Positions 36,039 through 46,466 of a stretch of 64,000 bases of DNA are shown one piece after another. Numbering within the stretch: position 1 is the stretch's first letter; every line of letters begins with the position of its first letter. The stretch lies in assembly GCA_950106755.1 (NCBI GenBank), contig OX467091.1, forward strand, positions 27,793,538 to 27,857,537, read 5' to 3'. A program made the position numbers and the translations under genes. This stretch comes from Climacium dendroides (lineage: Eukaryota > Streptophyta > Bryopsida > Hypnales > Climaciaceae). Under the pieces are notes generated by a model. That model was not told the DNA's origin, did no database searches, and worked only from the letters and a program-made list of their open reading frames with translations.

Positions 36039-39000
36039 ATGAGTAAGGATTTTTCCGGTTGGTATGTTGTTCCATCAAGCGGTAAAGTGCAGTGCAAGGC
36101 ATGTGACTTGGTGTTTGCAAATCAAAAGTATCGCATGTTGAGCCACCTTGGATATGAAGGCAAAGACGGTGTTCGCGACAGGGGGGTAAGCATATGTCCA
36201 AAATTGACTTCGTCAATTCGAACTCTTTTTGCCGGTTGTAATGGGTTATTTCCACGAAGATCGGCCCTTGACAATGTAGATGGTGAAAACATAGGGAGGG
36301 TTGCAAGCAATGCCTCAAATGGAAGGGATTTTTCACGTTCAACACAAGAGGACTCGTGTGCAGCGCCGTCTGAAATTCATCGTGCGTCTTCAAGGGTACA
36401 TCAAAGTGTGGAAACATCAAGTGAACAATGTCCAACTCCATCCTCTTCCATCAATCGGTTACGAAGACAAAGTCGGCTAGTAGATGGGTTTGAACAAGCT
36501 GATAGACGCAATTTGAATGCGTTGTGGGCCAATTTCTTCTATTCAGCCAACATACCATTTGCGGTAGCTCGAAGTGAGGCCTTCAAAGAAGCAGTGAAGA
36601 AAACAGCTGAGTTTGGTAAGCCATACAGCCCACCATCATACGACGCTCTACGAACCAAATTACTAGAAGAAGCGAAAGAAGATGTCAAGCTAAAGTTGCA
36701 GAAGAGGACCAAGGATAGTATCAAAAAGTTTGGAGCAACCTTGTCTATTGATGGATGGAGTTCGGTTACAAATCGGCCATTGTATGCTTGTATCTTCTAC
36801 AGGGGAGCAATTTTTGGGATCGGTGGACACAAGTGGGTTCGTAAAAAACGCAGAGTACTTGGCCTCTATTTTGGACAAATTCATACAGGAGGTGGGTCCG
36901 CATAATGTGGTGCAAATAACAACAGACAATGCTCCTATAAACCCTCGAGCATGTAGAATCATAAAAGACAAATATCCTCACATTTCTTTTCAAGGTTGTG
37001 TGGTGCACGCCTTGAATTTGTTGCTAAAAGATTGGGGGAAGGAAGCATGGGTGGCGGATGTCGTGGCCAAAGCTCGTATGGTTCTTACGTTTTTTACAAA
37101 GCGGCACATGCCGCTTGCAATATTTCGTTCATACGAAAAAGAGCACTGCTTATTGATGCCAGGCGAAACAAGATTTGCTTCAAATTTCATTGCGTTTGAA
37201 CGCTTGTTGAAAGTGAAGGGAGCACTTCAACAAAGTGTGACAGATCCGCGTTGGGAACAATATGTGAGGACGTTGGATGACAAGAAAAAGAAGAACCGTA
37301 CAAAGTCTCGGTATACAAAGAAGATAATAAACAATGAGCATTTCTGGAGGCGTTGCACGAATTTTGTGCAATTGATGGGCGTTGTTGTGTATGGCCTTCG
37401 TGATTTAGATGCAAAGACGCCATGTTCAGGGAAAATTTTGCATATTATGAGGAAGATACGGTCGCATGTGGGAGGGTTAGAAAATCCGCCTTTTCTATTG
37501 AGCCCCGAATTTGCCAAACCATTGAAAGAGGCGTTCAACGCTAGATAGGAAATGGTAGAGACCGATCTCCAATATGCAGGAGCTCTTTTGAATCCCTATC
37601 TTTTGCACGATAAAGAACTAGCCGACGATTCAGAGGCCACCGAGGCATGCAAGCGTGTTCTCATGCGAATATGTAAACCTACGGACTACGCGGACGTTGT
37701 CAAGGAATTCATGGCGTTTCGACATAGGGAGCCTCCCTTCCACAACATGTTGGATCCAAGTGAACAAAAATTATCGGCACACGCTTGGTGGGATTTTGAA
37801 GGCGCATGTGGGAAGCTCATTGCTCCAATTGCAAGGAGAATATTGGGCCAACCGGTATCTTCATCTTCATGTGAACGGAATTGGAGTAGCTATTCTTTTG
37901 TTCACAACAAATCTCGGAATAAGTTGAGAACAAAGAGAGCTGTGGATTTGGTGTATGTGTACACTAATTCAAGAGTGTTGGCCGCATCCAAGGAGAGGGA
38001 TGAGAAGAAGTGGTACCTTGAAAATGTAGATTCAGAAGAATCGGAGGGACCAAACAAAGATGACGAGAGCAGCGAAGATGAAGAAGAAGGTGTTCGTGTG
38101 GATGGGAATGAAGCACATGGACAAGAAGCAAATTGGTACGACCCAATATTCAATGAAGAAGAAGATTTGGATGGCAACACATACAATTTTGGAGGTGAAC
38201 CATTTGGAAGAGTAATTATGGATGATGATGACATGGGCAACAATGACCGAGACGAGTACGACTTTCCAATGGACAATAATGATTGTGGAAACGATGAAGG
38301 CGTACCTTCCATAGCAAGGTTTGTAGATGGAAATCGATTTCTAAGTAGTGACAAGGTCCTCAATCTAAATGAAGAGGACGCAAATGTCCAAGCCCTGACT
38401 TCTAATGGAACCATAGCATCCAATGCTAGAACTTCCGAAATAGATGAAGTGATTGGAAGCGGTAGGTCTCCATCCATAGTGGTGGCCCAACTAGAAAAGA
38501 ATGACAACGTTGAGGACCGTGAGCAAATGAATGTGGACAAGATAAGCGTGGAGTCTCTAGGAGGATTGGCAAGCAAAAGCAACAGGGAACCAAGTAGTCT
38601 AAACCATGAAGCGAGTGGGACACAAGACAATGTATGTTCGCGTTTGATAGAATGTGGAAGTCCGAACTTGCTTCACAATGGCCAAGGCACAAAGGAAAAC
38701 ATGACAAGTTTTGTACGTCCACCGCGTAGCATTCCTCCAATAGGTGCACGCTCACTATTTAATAGTGTAAGCACTACTTTGGTGGGTTCAGGAAGTTCTC
38801 AACGTCCGACACGAGCTTCCATCATTTCGAAAGAAATAGAACGTACCGAAAATCGAAGATTGTAGATTTCTTCATTCACCGATGACGAGGAAGATGAGAC
38901 GTTGGCCTCAATGTTAAAGAAGCAAGGAAACCGCCTACCAGCATCTTCAACAAGGCTAGCGGACCCGACACTAGAATCTTCAAATGCTATAGAAGCATTC

Positions 39001-39414
39001 ACTGAAGAAGGGAGAAAGGCAGGGATGGCAATGATGATGGAAGAACCCTCTAAAGCAAAGAACAAATGAGTAATGGAGCCGTTTGCTATCTCTCCAGCGA
39101 AGAAAGTGAATGCAGGAAAACCCCCCCTTGATAAGCGTTTGTCTATTCCAGAACTTCCGTTGAGAAAAGGAAAAGCGGTTGATCGCCTCCGTGAACGTGT
39201 AGGGAAAACCTTGATGAAAGCAAAGAACGAGCAAATGATGGGCAAGCCTAAGAAAGCTCGTGTATCTTCAACAGTACAAGAGAAAAGAGGGGAAACTCAA
39301 ACACTTTCATCAGACGATGAAGAGAACACCATGAGTGATGAAGATGATGGATTCCAATCAAGAGAATACAGTAGCGGGGCAGAGGTGAAAGGAGATAGTG
39401 ATTACCACCCCTAG
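36039..39414 (+). pseudogene. hAT transposase (BED finger, DUF659, dimerisation domain), frameshifted
   Basis: This enzyme cuts and rejoins the transposon ends in the nucleus. ATG 36039 opens a BED-type zinc finger (Cys19, Cys22, His36), then a DUF659-type RNase H core (IDGWSSVTNRPLYACI, then VQITTDNAP and CVVHALNLLLKDWG). Near the end are AWWDFEGACGKLIAPIA and SSSCERNWSSYSFVHNKSRN, the conserved hAT C-terminal dimerisation domain. A frameshift near 36785-36800 moves coding from frame 0 to frame 1. A TAG at 37546 precedes the dimerisation region, and the acidic tail has stops at 38863 and 39067. The gene is inactive as read, although every key block can be recognised. The dimerisation domain is about 60% along; the long Asp/Glu-rich tail is unusual. 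Confidence 0.88.
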
Positions 39415-39794
39415 GCATTCAAATTTAGAAAGGATTTGAATGAAGAACATTTACAAAACTTGGTGCTCAAATGCTTACGATTTAGAGAGATGAATAGCTA
39501 AGATTTATTAGTTCTCGGAGCATTTCTTAGTCGTACAAGGTTGCCAAATTATCTTGAAAAAATTAATGAAACTATCATTTTGGGGGGATTTGGTCCCAAG
39601 TGATATTGAAGAAATCTTCATTGTGTTATTTTTTGTTCTCAATTTCAAGTGTGTAGCACGTAAAAATTTCTGAAGCACCAAAACTCACAAATATGTAAGA
39701 AGAACCCTAAAACAAACTGAAAATCATGCAAAATTGCAAAATGAAAAGTTACAAACCCTCACTCTCTCAGTCGGTCACTCCTAGACTCCCTAAA
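39415..39794. other. AT-rich spacer after the transposase
   Basis: No gene is seen; this is 3' untranslated-like sequence between the transposase stop and the right subterminal repeats. Confidence 0.55.
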
Positions 39795-40000
39795 CCCCTT
39801 GGCCCTTGAACCATTCGCGCGTCCGCCCGTCCGCCCATCCGTCCGCCCGTCCGCTGGCCCGTCTGCCCGTCCGCCAAGAAAAACGGCCATCTGTCCGCCC
39901 GCCCGCCCGCAGGACGGCGACCGAGGACTGTCCGTCTGCGTCCGCAGGGTCCGGACGTCCGATTTTGGACGCAATTTCGCCGCGGACGCACGTCCACGAC
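39795..40000. repeat. GC block 6: right subterminal (CCGTCC)n repeats of the hAT element
   Basis: Plus-strand units GTCCGCCCGTCCGCC run to about 39905 with more scattered CCG/CGG motifs after it. They are in inverted orientation to block 1, as expected for subterminal transposase-binding repeats at opposite ends. Confidence 0.8.
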
Positions 40001-40015
40001 AACCCTGCAGACGAT
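39990..40015. other. Right terminal inverted repeat and target duplication of the giant hAT
   Basis: ACGTCCACGACAACCCTG ends at 40007, followed by CAGACGAT (40008-40015), identical to 22281-22288. Seven terminal bases match the left end exactly, and TGGACGT matches again with a 1-bp offset. Confidence 0.92.
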
Positions 40016-41219
40016 GGTGAATGTTTTAGTCTCAAATGTGGGAAAAAGTAGGGCTACTCCGGTAGGCCCCTACCTTTTCCACCTATACAAGAATCAGAGT
40101 CTCCTAACGTCAGAGGAGAACAAGGAGTGGAGGGCGCAGATGGCTCTCCAGACGTGCGGAGGATCGGCTGAGGAATCCGAGACGGAACCGGAGGAGAAGG
40201 GTGAGAACCCTAAGAAGAGGAATTGGGAAGAAAAGGAAGAGGAGGAAGAGGACATTCCTCTCAACCGAAGGATGAAGAGGACGCCCAGTCTAAGGGGGTC
40301 TCCTTCGAGGCTTCGGAAGGATAAGGGACCAAAACCAGTGGAGCCGGTCATTCCGAAGAAGTAGGAGCCGGTGGAAGCAGTCAGACCGAAACCCGTTCCA
40401 TCGTCCCAGTTGATGGACCTGACGAGTCCATATAACGACCTAATCCGGATTCTCAGTACAGTGAGAGAGGATTAGGAAATGAAGACCACGACGCTTCGTG
40501 AAGTGGTGGATTTGGTAGGAAGTGCTCCGACCAGTTCCCTGCCGAAAGCCGTGGCGAACTGCATCAGCAATCCGGACGAAGTCAAGGAGTTGGAGGATAG
40601 GTTGCTGAAGCAGAATAATAACCACCGGGAGATAGACGAGCAGGTGGTCCGGTTGCGAGGAGAAATCCAAAGCTACCGGAAGGACTTGGATGCGAGTCGC
40701 GACCAAGTGAAGGCCGCAATGTCCCTGCAGGAGGAGACTAGGACAGGAATCAACCAGATGACGGCAGTAGTAGGGGCATCCGATGAGGTAATGGCGAAGG
40801 CCAAATTGTTTGATGAGGGGATACATAAGGATCCGAAACCTTCGGGTACCCATATCGCTCGCATCTTGTCTGACTTTGCCGGGGAATTAGAAGAAGCGAT
40901 GAAGGAATTCCGGAAGGATGCAAAGGGATTAGAGGATAGCGTCCGGAAATTCCAAAGTGGGTTAGTCTCTTTATCTGGGATTTCGATCCCGGATGAGTTC
41001 GATGAGGTAGAGATATTGGAGGGGAAGTTTGCAACTCCAATATCGAAGGAGAAGGAGGCTAGAAGGACTTCTACTTCAGAAGCCCCGCGAACGAGGACAA
41101 GAGTAACTTCTCCTGTAGAACCGGAGCGAGTTCCGGAAGGGGGAGATAAGAGTAGAAATTTGAGTGAGCTCTCCCCCATAGCTACTCCTGATAGTGGTGG
41201 ACCCCCTCAAGAGGGATAG
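40008..41219 (+). pseudogene. Gag-like protein of element B, C-terminal part
   Basis: This continues in frame from 22288. PVGPYLFHLYKNQSLL matches PLPAYLSHLYAHHSLL of element C. A charged, Glu/Lys-rich linker, TAG stops at 40362 and 40474, and a coiled-coil region (LKQNNNHREIDEQVVRLRGE) follow. The segment AMSLQEETRTGINQM, then DEVMAKAKLFDEGIH, corresponds to VVQLRSSLDVPADYINKARL in C. It ends at a TAG at 41217. There is no protease, RT or integrase after it. Confidence 0.7.
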
Positions 41220-42390
41220 GTAGTTAGAAATTAGAGAATAGGAAATTTTGTTAGATCGGACCTCGTTCCAGAAAGTTAGGAAAAGTTCAGATCCGAAAAT
41301 CTCGGCCGGATCAGTGCCGGATTTTTGAGGAGACCTTTTTGTAAAATTCTGTATATAATTCAAGTCTCAAGACTGAGACTGGGAGTTTTTCCTTCTTGCA
41401 TATGCTGTCTCTTGTGTATTGTCTATTGTTTTCCTTGTCTTCCCAAAGATTGACCGGATAAGGGAGGGAGAGATTGAGTATAGACGAGCAGAGAGTGAGA
41501 GGATCTTCTCCCCTTGTTGTCTTCTTGTGATTGCAGGTGCATGTGAACAGGTTGTAAGTGTTGGGAGTGAGTCAAGACACCTCAGTAGGTTTAAAGTTTA
41601 TAATTCCGGGTGAGATAACCAGTGCTAGGCTAGGCAGTAAGAAAAAGGATCCTCAAACTGTGCTAGAGCTGCTAGATGGAATGTCTGGATTAGCCTCTGA
41701 ATACTTGAGAGGTCTCACCATCTGAAGAAGTAAACGGAAGAACGTTAGATTGTGCTGGTACGGGCAGACGCACTTGTAGCCACCTTAGTTTCGCACAGAT
41801 TGCAAAAGGTAGTAAGGTCGTTGTAGTAAGTGAGGGTCGTACGGGGGATCTTTGTATGACCTACAAGTTGAGATTACTTCTAGTTTGTTGTGAAAGATCA
41901 AACTGGATCCTGTTAGGATAGGAGAATAGATTGGCTTAGTGAATTTTCCATCACTATAAAAACCAGGAAGAGAGGAGTGTCTACCTCTCTGAAAATAAGT
42001 GACAATTCCCTCTGAGGTGCTGACAGAGGTTAAACAGAACCGGAATAGAAGTTGAGGAAAGGAAGTCCTCGATTAAAGTGGTATGAGATCCGGTCAAAAG
42101 TGCGGATTCTGGGTTGGTTCTTGTAGGTTGTCAATCGAGTTTGATTCGGGTCAATGTTAGTCTGGACCGGATTAGTTTATAAGAGAATCAGAAAATCATT
42201 CGGTATTTGGAAAAATGGGTGAGAGAGGTATAAAGAAGAATGATAGAATTGAGATACTTTCCTCAAATCACCTAGTAACACGAAACACTTCACAGAGTCT
42301 CTTGGGTTCGATCTTTAGAGTCACTTTATTATGCTTTAAAGAGGTTTTTGTGAGTATAATAGGGAATTTCACTTACCCTGTGTTGCGACA
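41220..42390 (+). other. 3' non-coding part of element B, ending in TTGCGACA
   Basis: This is 1.17 kb without a convincing gene. The last 80 bp (GAGTCACTTTA... to TTGCGACA) resemble the LTR end of element A (GAGTCACTTTAAGG... to CTACGACA), so B ends in an LTR-type 3' end. A TATAAAAACC near 41956 is the only promoter-like motif. Confidence 0.6.
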
Positions 42391-42395
42391 GGACG

Positions 42396-45345
42396 CAAGG
42401 AATTTGTAATTGGAAAACCCAATATCCGTATCCCTTGGAGTTTTGAAGAGCATCTTGGAGAAACAAGTGAATCAGAGGGTTACACAACTGATTGGTTGGA
42501 GGCTGAGGATTCTTCCAACATTTCATCCTACTTCGTCCAAGAATTTGATGGAATTACGGAAGTTGATTTCGACTTTCCGGTTCCGGTCTTGGAATTTGGA
42601 GAAGTCAAGGAGCAGATTCTGTTAGAGCGGAAAGAGAAACAAGTCGAGGACAGATCTTTGGGAGAAGCAAGTGTCCCACTGACGTCAAGCTGGATCAAGC
42701 AGCAAATCGAAGAAGGTAAACTATCCACCGTTAGTTTGAAAGACGGGAGAACTGACCTTCCTTGGAGTGAGATCCGGGCTGAATCAGAAGAGTAGGGACC
42801 GGATCCGGTCAAAAATATTGTTAAACCCTCCGATTATGAGAAGGTAGAAGTTCAAGAAGGAAAAGCCTTCTTCTTGGGAAAATCTCTAAATTCAGTAGAG
42901 TAAAAGAAGTATGTAGACTTGTTGAGGAAGTACTTAGATGTCTTTGCTTGGACGTTTTCAGATTTGAATGGTATTCCCTTAGATCTGGGGGAGCACCGGA
43001 TAGACCTCATTGAGGAAGCTGTTCCGGTCAGGCAACGTCAGTATAGATTAAACTCCAAGTACTCACTCATGGTAAAGGAGGAGATTGATAGTCTACTGAA
43101 GGTAGGATTTATCTATCCGGTCAACAACTTAGAATGGGTGTCGCCCATTGTTGTTGTATCCAAAAAGGTAGGAGCAGATGGAAAAGTGAAGATCCGGGTT
43201 TGTCAAGACTTCAGGAATCTGAATGCTGCGACAAAGAAGGATTATTTCCCTCTGCCATTCACTGATATTATCCTGGATCACGTTTCCGGTCAGGAGTGTT
43301 ACAGCTTCCTGGACGGATTCTCAGGATACAATCAAGTGTTCATTCGATTGGCGGACCAGTTGAAGACCACGTTCACGACGGAATGGGGGACGTTTGCCTT
43401 CAACTGGATGCCATTCGGTCTATGCAATGCACCCAGAACATTTCAAAGGCTCATGATGGATATCTTTCGAGATTTCCTTAGACACTTTTTGGAAGTGTTC
43501 ATTGACGACTTTGCAGTGTTCAGTACAAGGGAGCAGCATTTGGACTTCCTGGAGAAGACTTTTTTTCGTTGTCGCGAGACCGGATTAAAGCTATATCCGG
43601 GTAAGTGTTTCCTAGGAGTTGTATCCGGGATCTTATTGGGTCATGTAGTTAGTAAAAGGGGATTGGAGGTTGACATTGAAAAGGTCAAGGCAATCCTAGC
43701 CCTTGTTCCACCTACCTGTGTAAGGGAGATTAGGGGATTTCTAGGGTGTGTTGGATACTACAGGAGGTTCATTGATGGATATGCAAAGCTAGCAAATCCA
43801 TTAACTGAACTCTTGAAGAAGGAAGTCGAGTTCATCTGGATAAAAGAAAGACAACAGGCCTTTGAAAATTTGAAGAGCCGGTTGGTGAAGGCACCAATCT
43901 TTTCTCCACCAGATTGGACTCGGGAGTTCCATATCACCTTAGATGCGTCAGGATGGTGCCTAGGGGCAATCCTTTGGCAGTCTAAGGAGAAGTCTGAGCA
44001 TCCGGTCTACTATGCAAGTAGACAAATGAGCCCGGTTGAGAAGAATTACACCACGACCGAGAGGGAGGCTCTAGCCATGGTGTATGCCTGCAGAAAGTTT
44101 CGGCATTATTTGCTAGGCTACAAAGTTGTTTTCCATACGGATCACAATTCCTTGAAGTATCTAGTAAATAAACCGGATCTTTCCAATCGGATAGCAAGGT
44201 GGATATTACTGCTACAAGAGTTTAACTACGAGGTGGTAGTTAAACCTGGAAAGGCAAATGAGAATGCTGATTACCTTTCCAGGCAGCAAGGTATGGAAGC
44301 GGCCAATGACATTTCTGCCAATTTCCCCGACGAGTTTCCTCAAGAAAGAGTGCAGAGACTGGAACCAGATTCTGGAGAAGTGAAGGAGGTGGCGGTGTTC
44401 CATATCGGTGAAGTGGAAACTTCAGAGTTCAAAGAAATACTACAGTATCTCTTGAACCAGAAATTTCCAGAAGGATACTCATTTGAAGAGAAGATTGTAT
44501 TTCAGCAAAAGGTAGCTCCTTATACTTTAATACAAGGCGTTCTATTCAAGATGGGGGCAGATGACCAGTTATGAAGGTGTTTGGAGAAGAAGGAGAGGAA
44601 GTAGGTAATGACAGCTCTACATTTTGGTCCCTCGGGGGGACACTTTGCAGGCGTTACGACCGTAAACCGGATCCGGATGGCCGGATACTGGTGGCCTTCG
44701 ATGATAAGGGATGTGAAAGCATTTGTCGCCACATGTGATCAGTGTCAGAGGATGGGCGCACCCTCATTCAAGAATCACTGGCCACTGACCCCGATCATCC
44801 CTCTCACTCTATTCGAAAAGTGGGGAATCGACTTCATTGGACCGATTAATCCGGTCACTGCTAGAAAGAAAAAATACATAATCTTAGTGACAGATTATGC
44901 TATCAAGTGGGTAGAGGCGAAGGCCACAAGGAGGAATGATGCTACAACAGCAGCAACCTTCTTATTTGAAGAAATTATGATGCGGTTTGGACATCCATTA
45001 GAGCTGGTCAGCGATCAAGGAACACATTTCTTGAATGACATGATCCAGGCCATCACAACAACTTACATGATCAAGCATAGGAAGACGACTCCTTACAATC
45101 CAAAGGCCAACGGATTAACGGAGCGAGTTAACAGGATCATCGAGAGGAGTTTGCTGAAGATGGTTTCCGCCCACAAAACTGACTGGGACCGGAAACTACC
45201 TTTCGCTGTGCACGCTTATAATACTTCGGAGAAAACGACCACTGGAAGGAGTCCCTTCTTCCTGGTGTTTGGACAGGCAACGTTGCACAAGATTGAGATG
45301 GAAGTAGAGACACATCGGATCATGGCAGCTAGAAGAGGAGTTTAA
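42396..45345 (+). pseudogene. Element A pol: reverse transcriptase, RNase H, integrase (few stops)
   Basis: Pol copies the RNA to DNA and inserts it. One frame runs from just after element B to 45345, with stops at 42793 (TAG), 42901 (TAA), 44572 (TGA) and one before 44608. RT: RQRQYRLNSKYSLMVKEEI, LPFTDIILDHVSG, WMPFGLCNAPRTFQRLM and the catalytic FIDDF (YVDD-type box). RNase H: ITLDASGWCLGAIL, then TDHNSLKYL. Integrase (44608-45345): GGHFAGV and CDQCQR of the zinc-binding HHCC domain, then WGIDFIGPI, SDQGTHF and NPKANGLTERVN giving the DDE residues. Domain order PR-RT-RH-IN identifies Ty3/gypsy, and the DGGSG protease plus tRNA-Asp primer points to Athila/Tat. Confidence 0.92.
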
Positions 45346-46230
45346 GACCGGAATCTGCAAATCCGGTTGTTGGCAATCGAGGATTTGGAAGAAGCTCGGT
45401 CGGAAGCATTGGAAAGAACTATAGTAGTTCAGTCCAAACGCAAGAGTGATTTCGATGCAAGGTTACCCAAAAATCAGTCCAGACTGGAAAGTGAGTGTAA
45501 GTGGATACAAGGTGTACCCAGATGTTGAGTTTATCCGGTCCAGTATTGGATTAGTGTGTGTGGGCAGAGGCAGAAGGGATCTCTAGTGTGGACTCGGAAT
45601 GGACTCAGAAGGAGTACGGAGGAGGGGTACTCTCCGAAAAGAGTAAGGGTTAGCATGCCTCCGCAGCGCTTGTTTCTCCTTATTGTCCCCGCTAGTTCAG
45701 ACCGGATTTAGGACTAACTTAGTAGGCTGTCGTTGTAGCATTGGTTAGGAGGAATTAGACCGGCTTGCGTGACCTGGTGGACACGACTGCGTTTCCTTTC
45801 CAATTGTGAGGACGGTCTGTTTTCTCATTTGTAGGATTTGAAAGTTTATTTTTGAAAGTTTGATCACATAGTGAAACTTCTGACACTTTAAAATCGGAGG
45901 GTAGGAGTTAAGCTTCCTTCTTAAATCCCAATTAGCAGATCCCTCTTTGTTTAGAGGTTAAACTTGACATGGTTACGAGTAGAGATCTGGACCGAATGTG
46001 AATACTAGAGGTTAAGGTTAGATCTGTGGAAACGCGGATCCCGGTTACGGTCTGTAAAACGTAAATACGGGATACTACTTGAGGTATGTGAACAGAAGTG
46101 TTGGGAGAGTTACGAGGTAGTAAACTAACCAGTTAGAGAGTCTGTGTGATAAACAAGTGGGTGTTAAACTGGATTAAATCCGGTCAGTGTTGTTAGATCA
46201 GGAAGATCCGGTCTAACGTGTATTAGTAAT
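45346..46230 (+). other. Element A 3' non-coding region
   Basis: No gene is seen beyond a decayed extension of pol to about 45525. ATCGGAGGGTAGGAG at about 45893-45907 is purine-rich and the best polypurine-tract candidate. If it is the real one, the 3' LTR starts near 45912 and is about 555 bp, and the 5' LTR is truncated. Confidence 0.5.
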
Positions 46231-46466
46231 TGTTGGACCGGAGGGATCCGGTCATGTTTGTCCAAGGAAACAAGGAGACCAAGCGGAAGTTCCGGTCTAT
46301 TGTTTTGCTTGGGGTTTTGTGTTTTGTGACCATCACTCTACCATTTTCCGGTAATTGTGAACCTAGGAATTCGATCTTCGTGGGAACGATACTCGAGTCA
46401 CTTTAAGGCCTCTTTTAAGAAATATTGAGCCTTAGAGAAGGATTTTTGCTTTCCTGTGCTACGACA
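46231..46466 (+). repeat. 3' LTR (or its 3' part) of element A
   Basis: TGTTGGACC to CTACGACA, matching 17463-17707. It lacks a 9-bp GTGTTT-region insertion present in the other copy, and otherwise differs at a handful of transition sites. Confidence 0.85.

Larger units (their letters stand above)
22289..40007. mobile_element. Giant (17.7-kb) hAT-type DNA transposon with cargo genes
   Basis: The left end is CAGGGTTACATGGACGT; the right end, read inward on the minus strand, is CAGGGTTGTCGTGGACGT. Exact 8-bp copies of CAGACGAT flank it at 22281-22288 and 40008-40015. The interrupted gene of element B is in the same frame on both sides. Contents in order: GC block, AT spacer, kinase gene (minus), GC block, AT spacer, gene 2 (minus), GC block, 2-kb AT spacer, GC block, gene 3 (plus), GC block, hAT transposase (plus), GC block. 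Most plant hAT elements are under 5 kb, so this is very large. The transposase is frameshifted, so this copy is probably not autonomous now. Confidence 0.92.
21138..42390 (+). mobile_element. Element B: LTR-type element with only a gag-like gene; split by the giant hAT
   Basis: The ends are TGTCGCAA at 21138 and TTGCGACA ending at 42390, a perfect 8-bp inverted terminus with TG...CA. The flanks are GGACA (21133-21137) and GGACG (42391-42395), a 5-bp target duplication with one CG-to-CA change. Removing B and one copy of the duplication lets element A's protease-to-RT coding resume in frame. After subtracting the hAT element, B is about 3.5 kb. It encodes a gag-like protein, has no pol, and I find no second LTR copy inside it. 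It may be a solo LTR that contains a gene, or a non-autonomous element. Confidence 0.85.
17463..46466 (+). mobile_element. Element A: Athila/Tat-like Ty3/gypsy LTR retrotransposon, with two nested insertions
   Basis: Near-identical LTR segments lie at 17463-17707 and 46231-46466. A primer-binding site follows the first. Gag with zinc knuckles, an aspartic protease, reverse transcriptase, RNase H and integrase appear in Ty3/gypsy order. The element spans 29.0 kb, but removing element B (21138-42390 with its target duplication) and the MITE (18405-19137) leaves about 7.0 kb, a normal size. Several in-frame stops make this copy non-functional. I see no matching 5-bp target duplication: GTTAT precedes and AGTGG follows. 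The 5' LTR may therefore be truncated. Confidence 0.92.

Noticed and set aside
36039..36905. Frame change near 36790 as an intron
   Set aside because: The conserved DUF659 core continues directly across the change with no room for an intron, so a small indel is the simpler reading.
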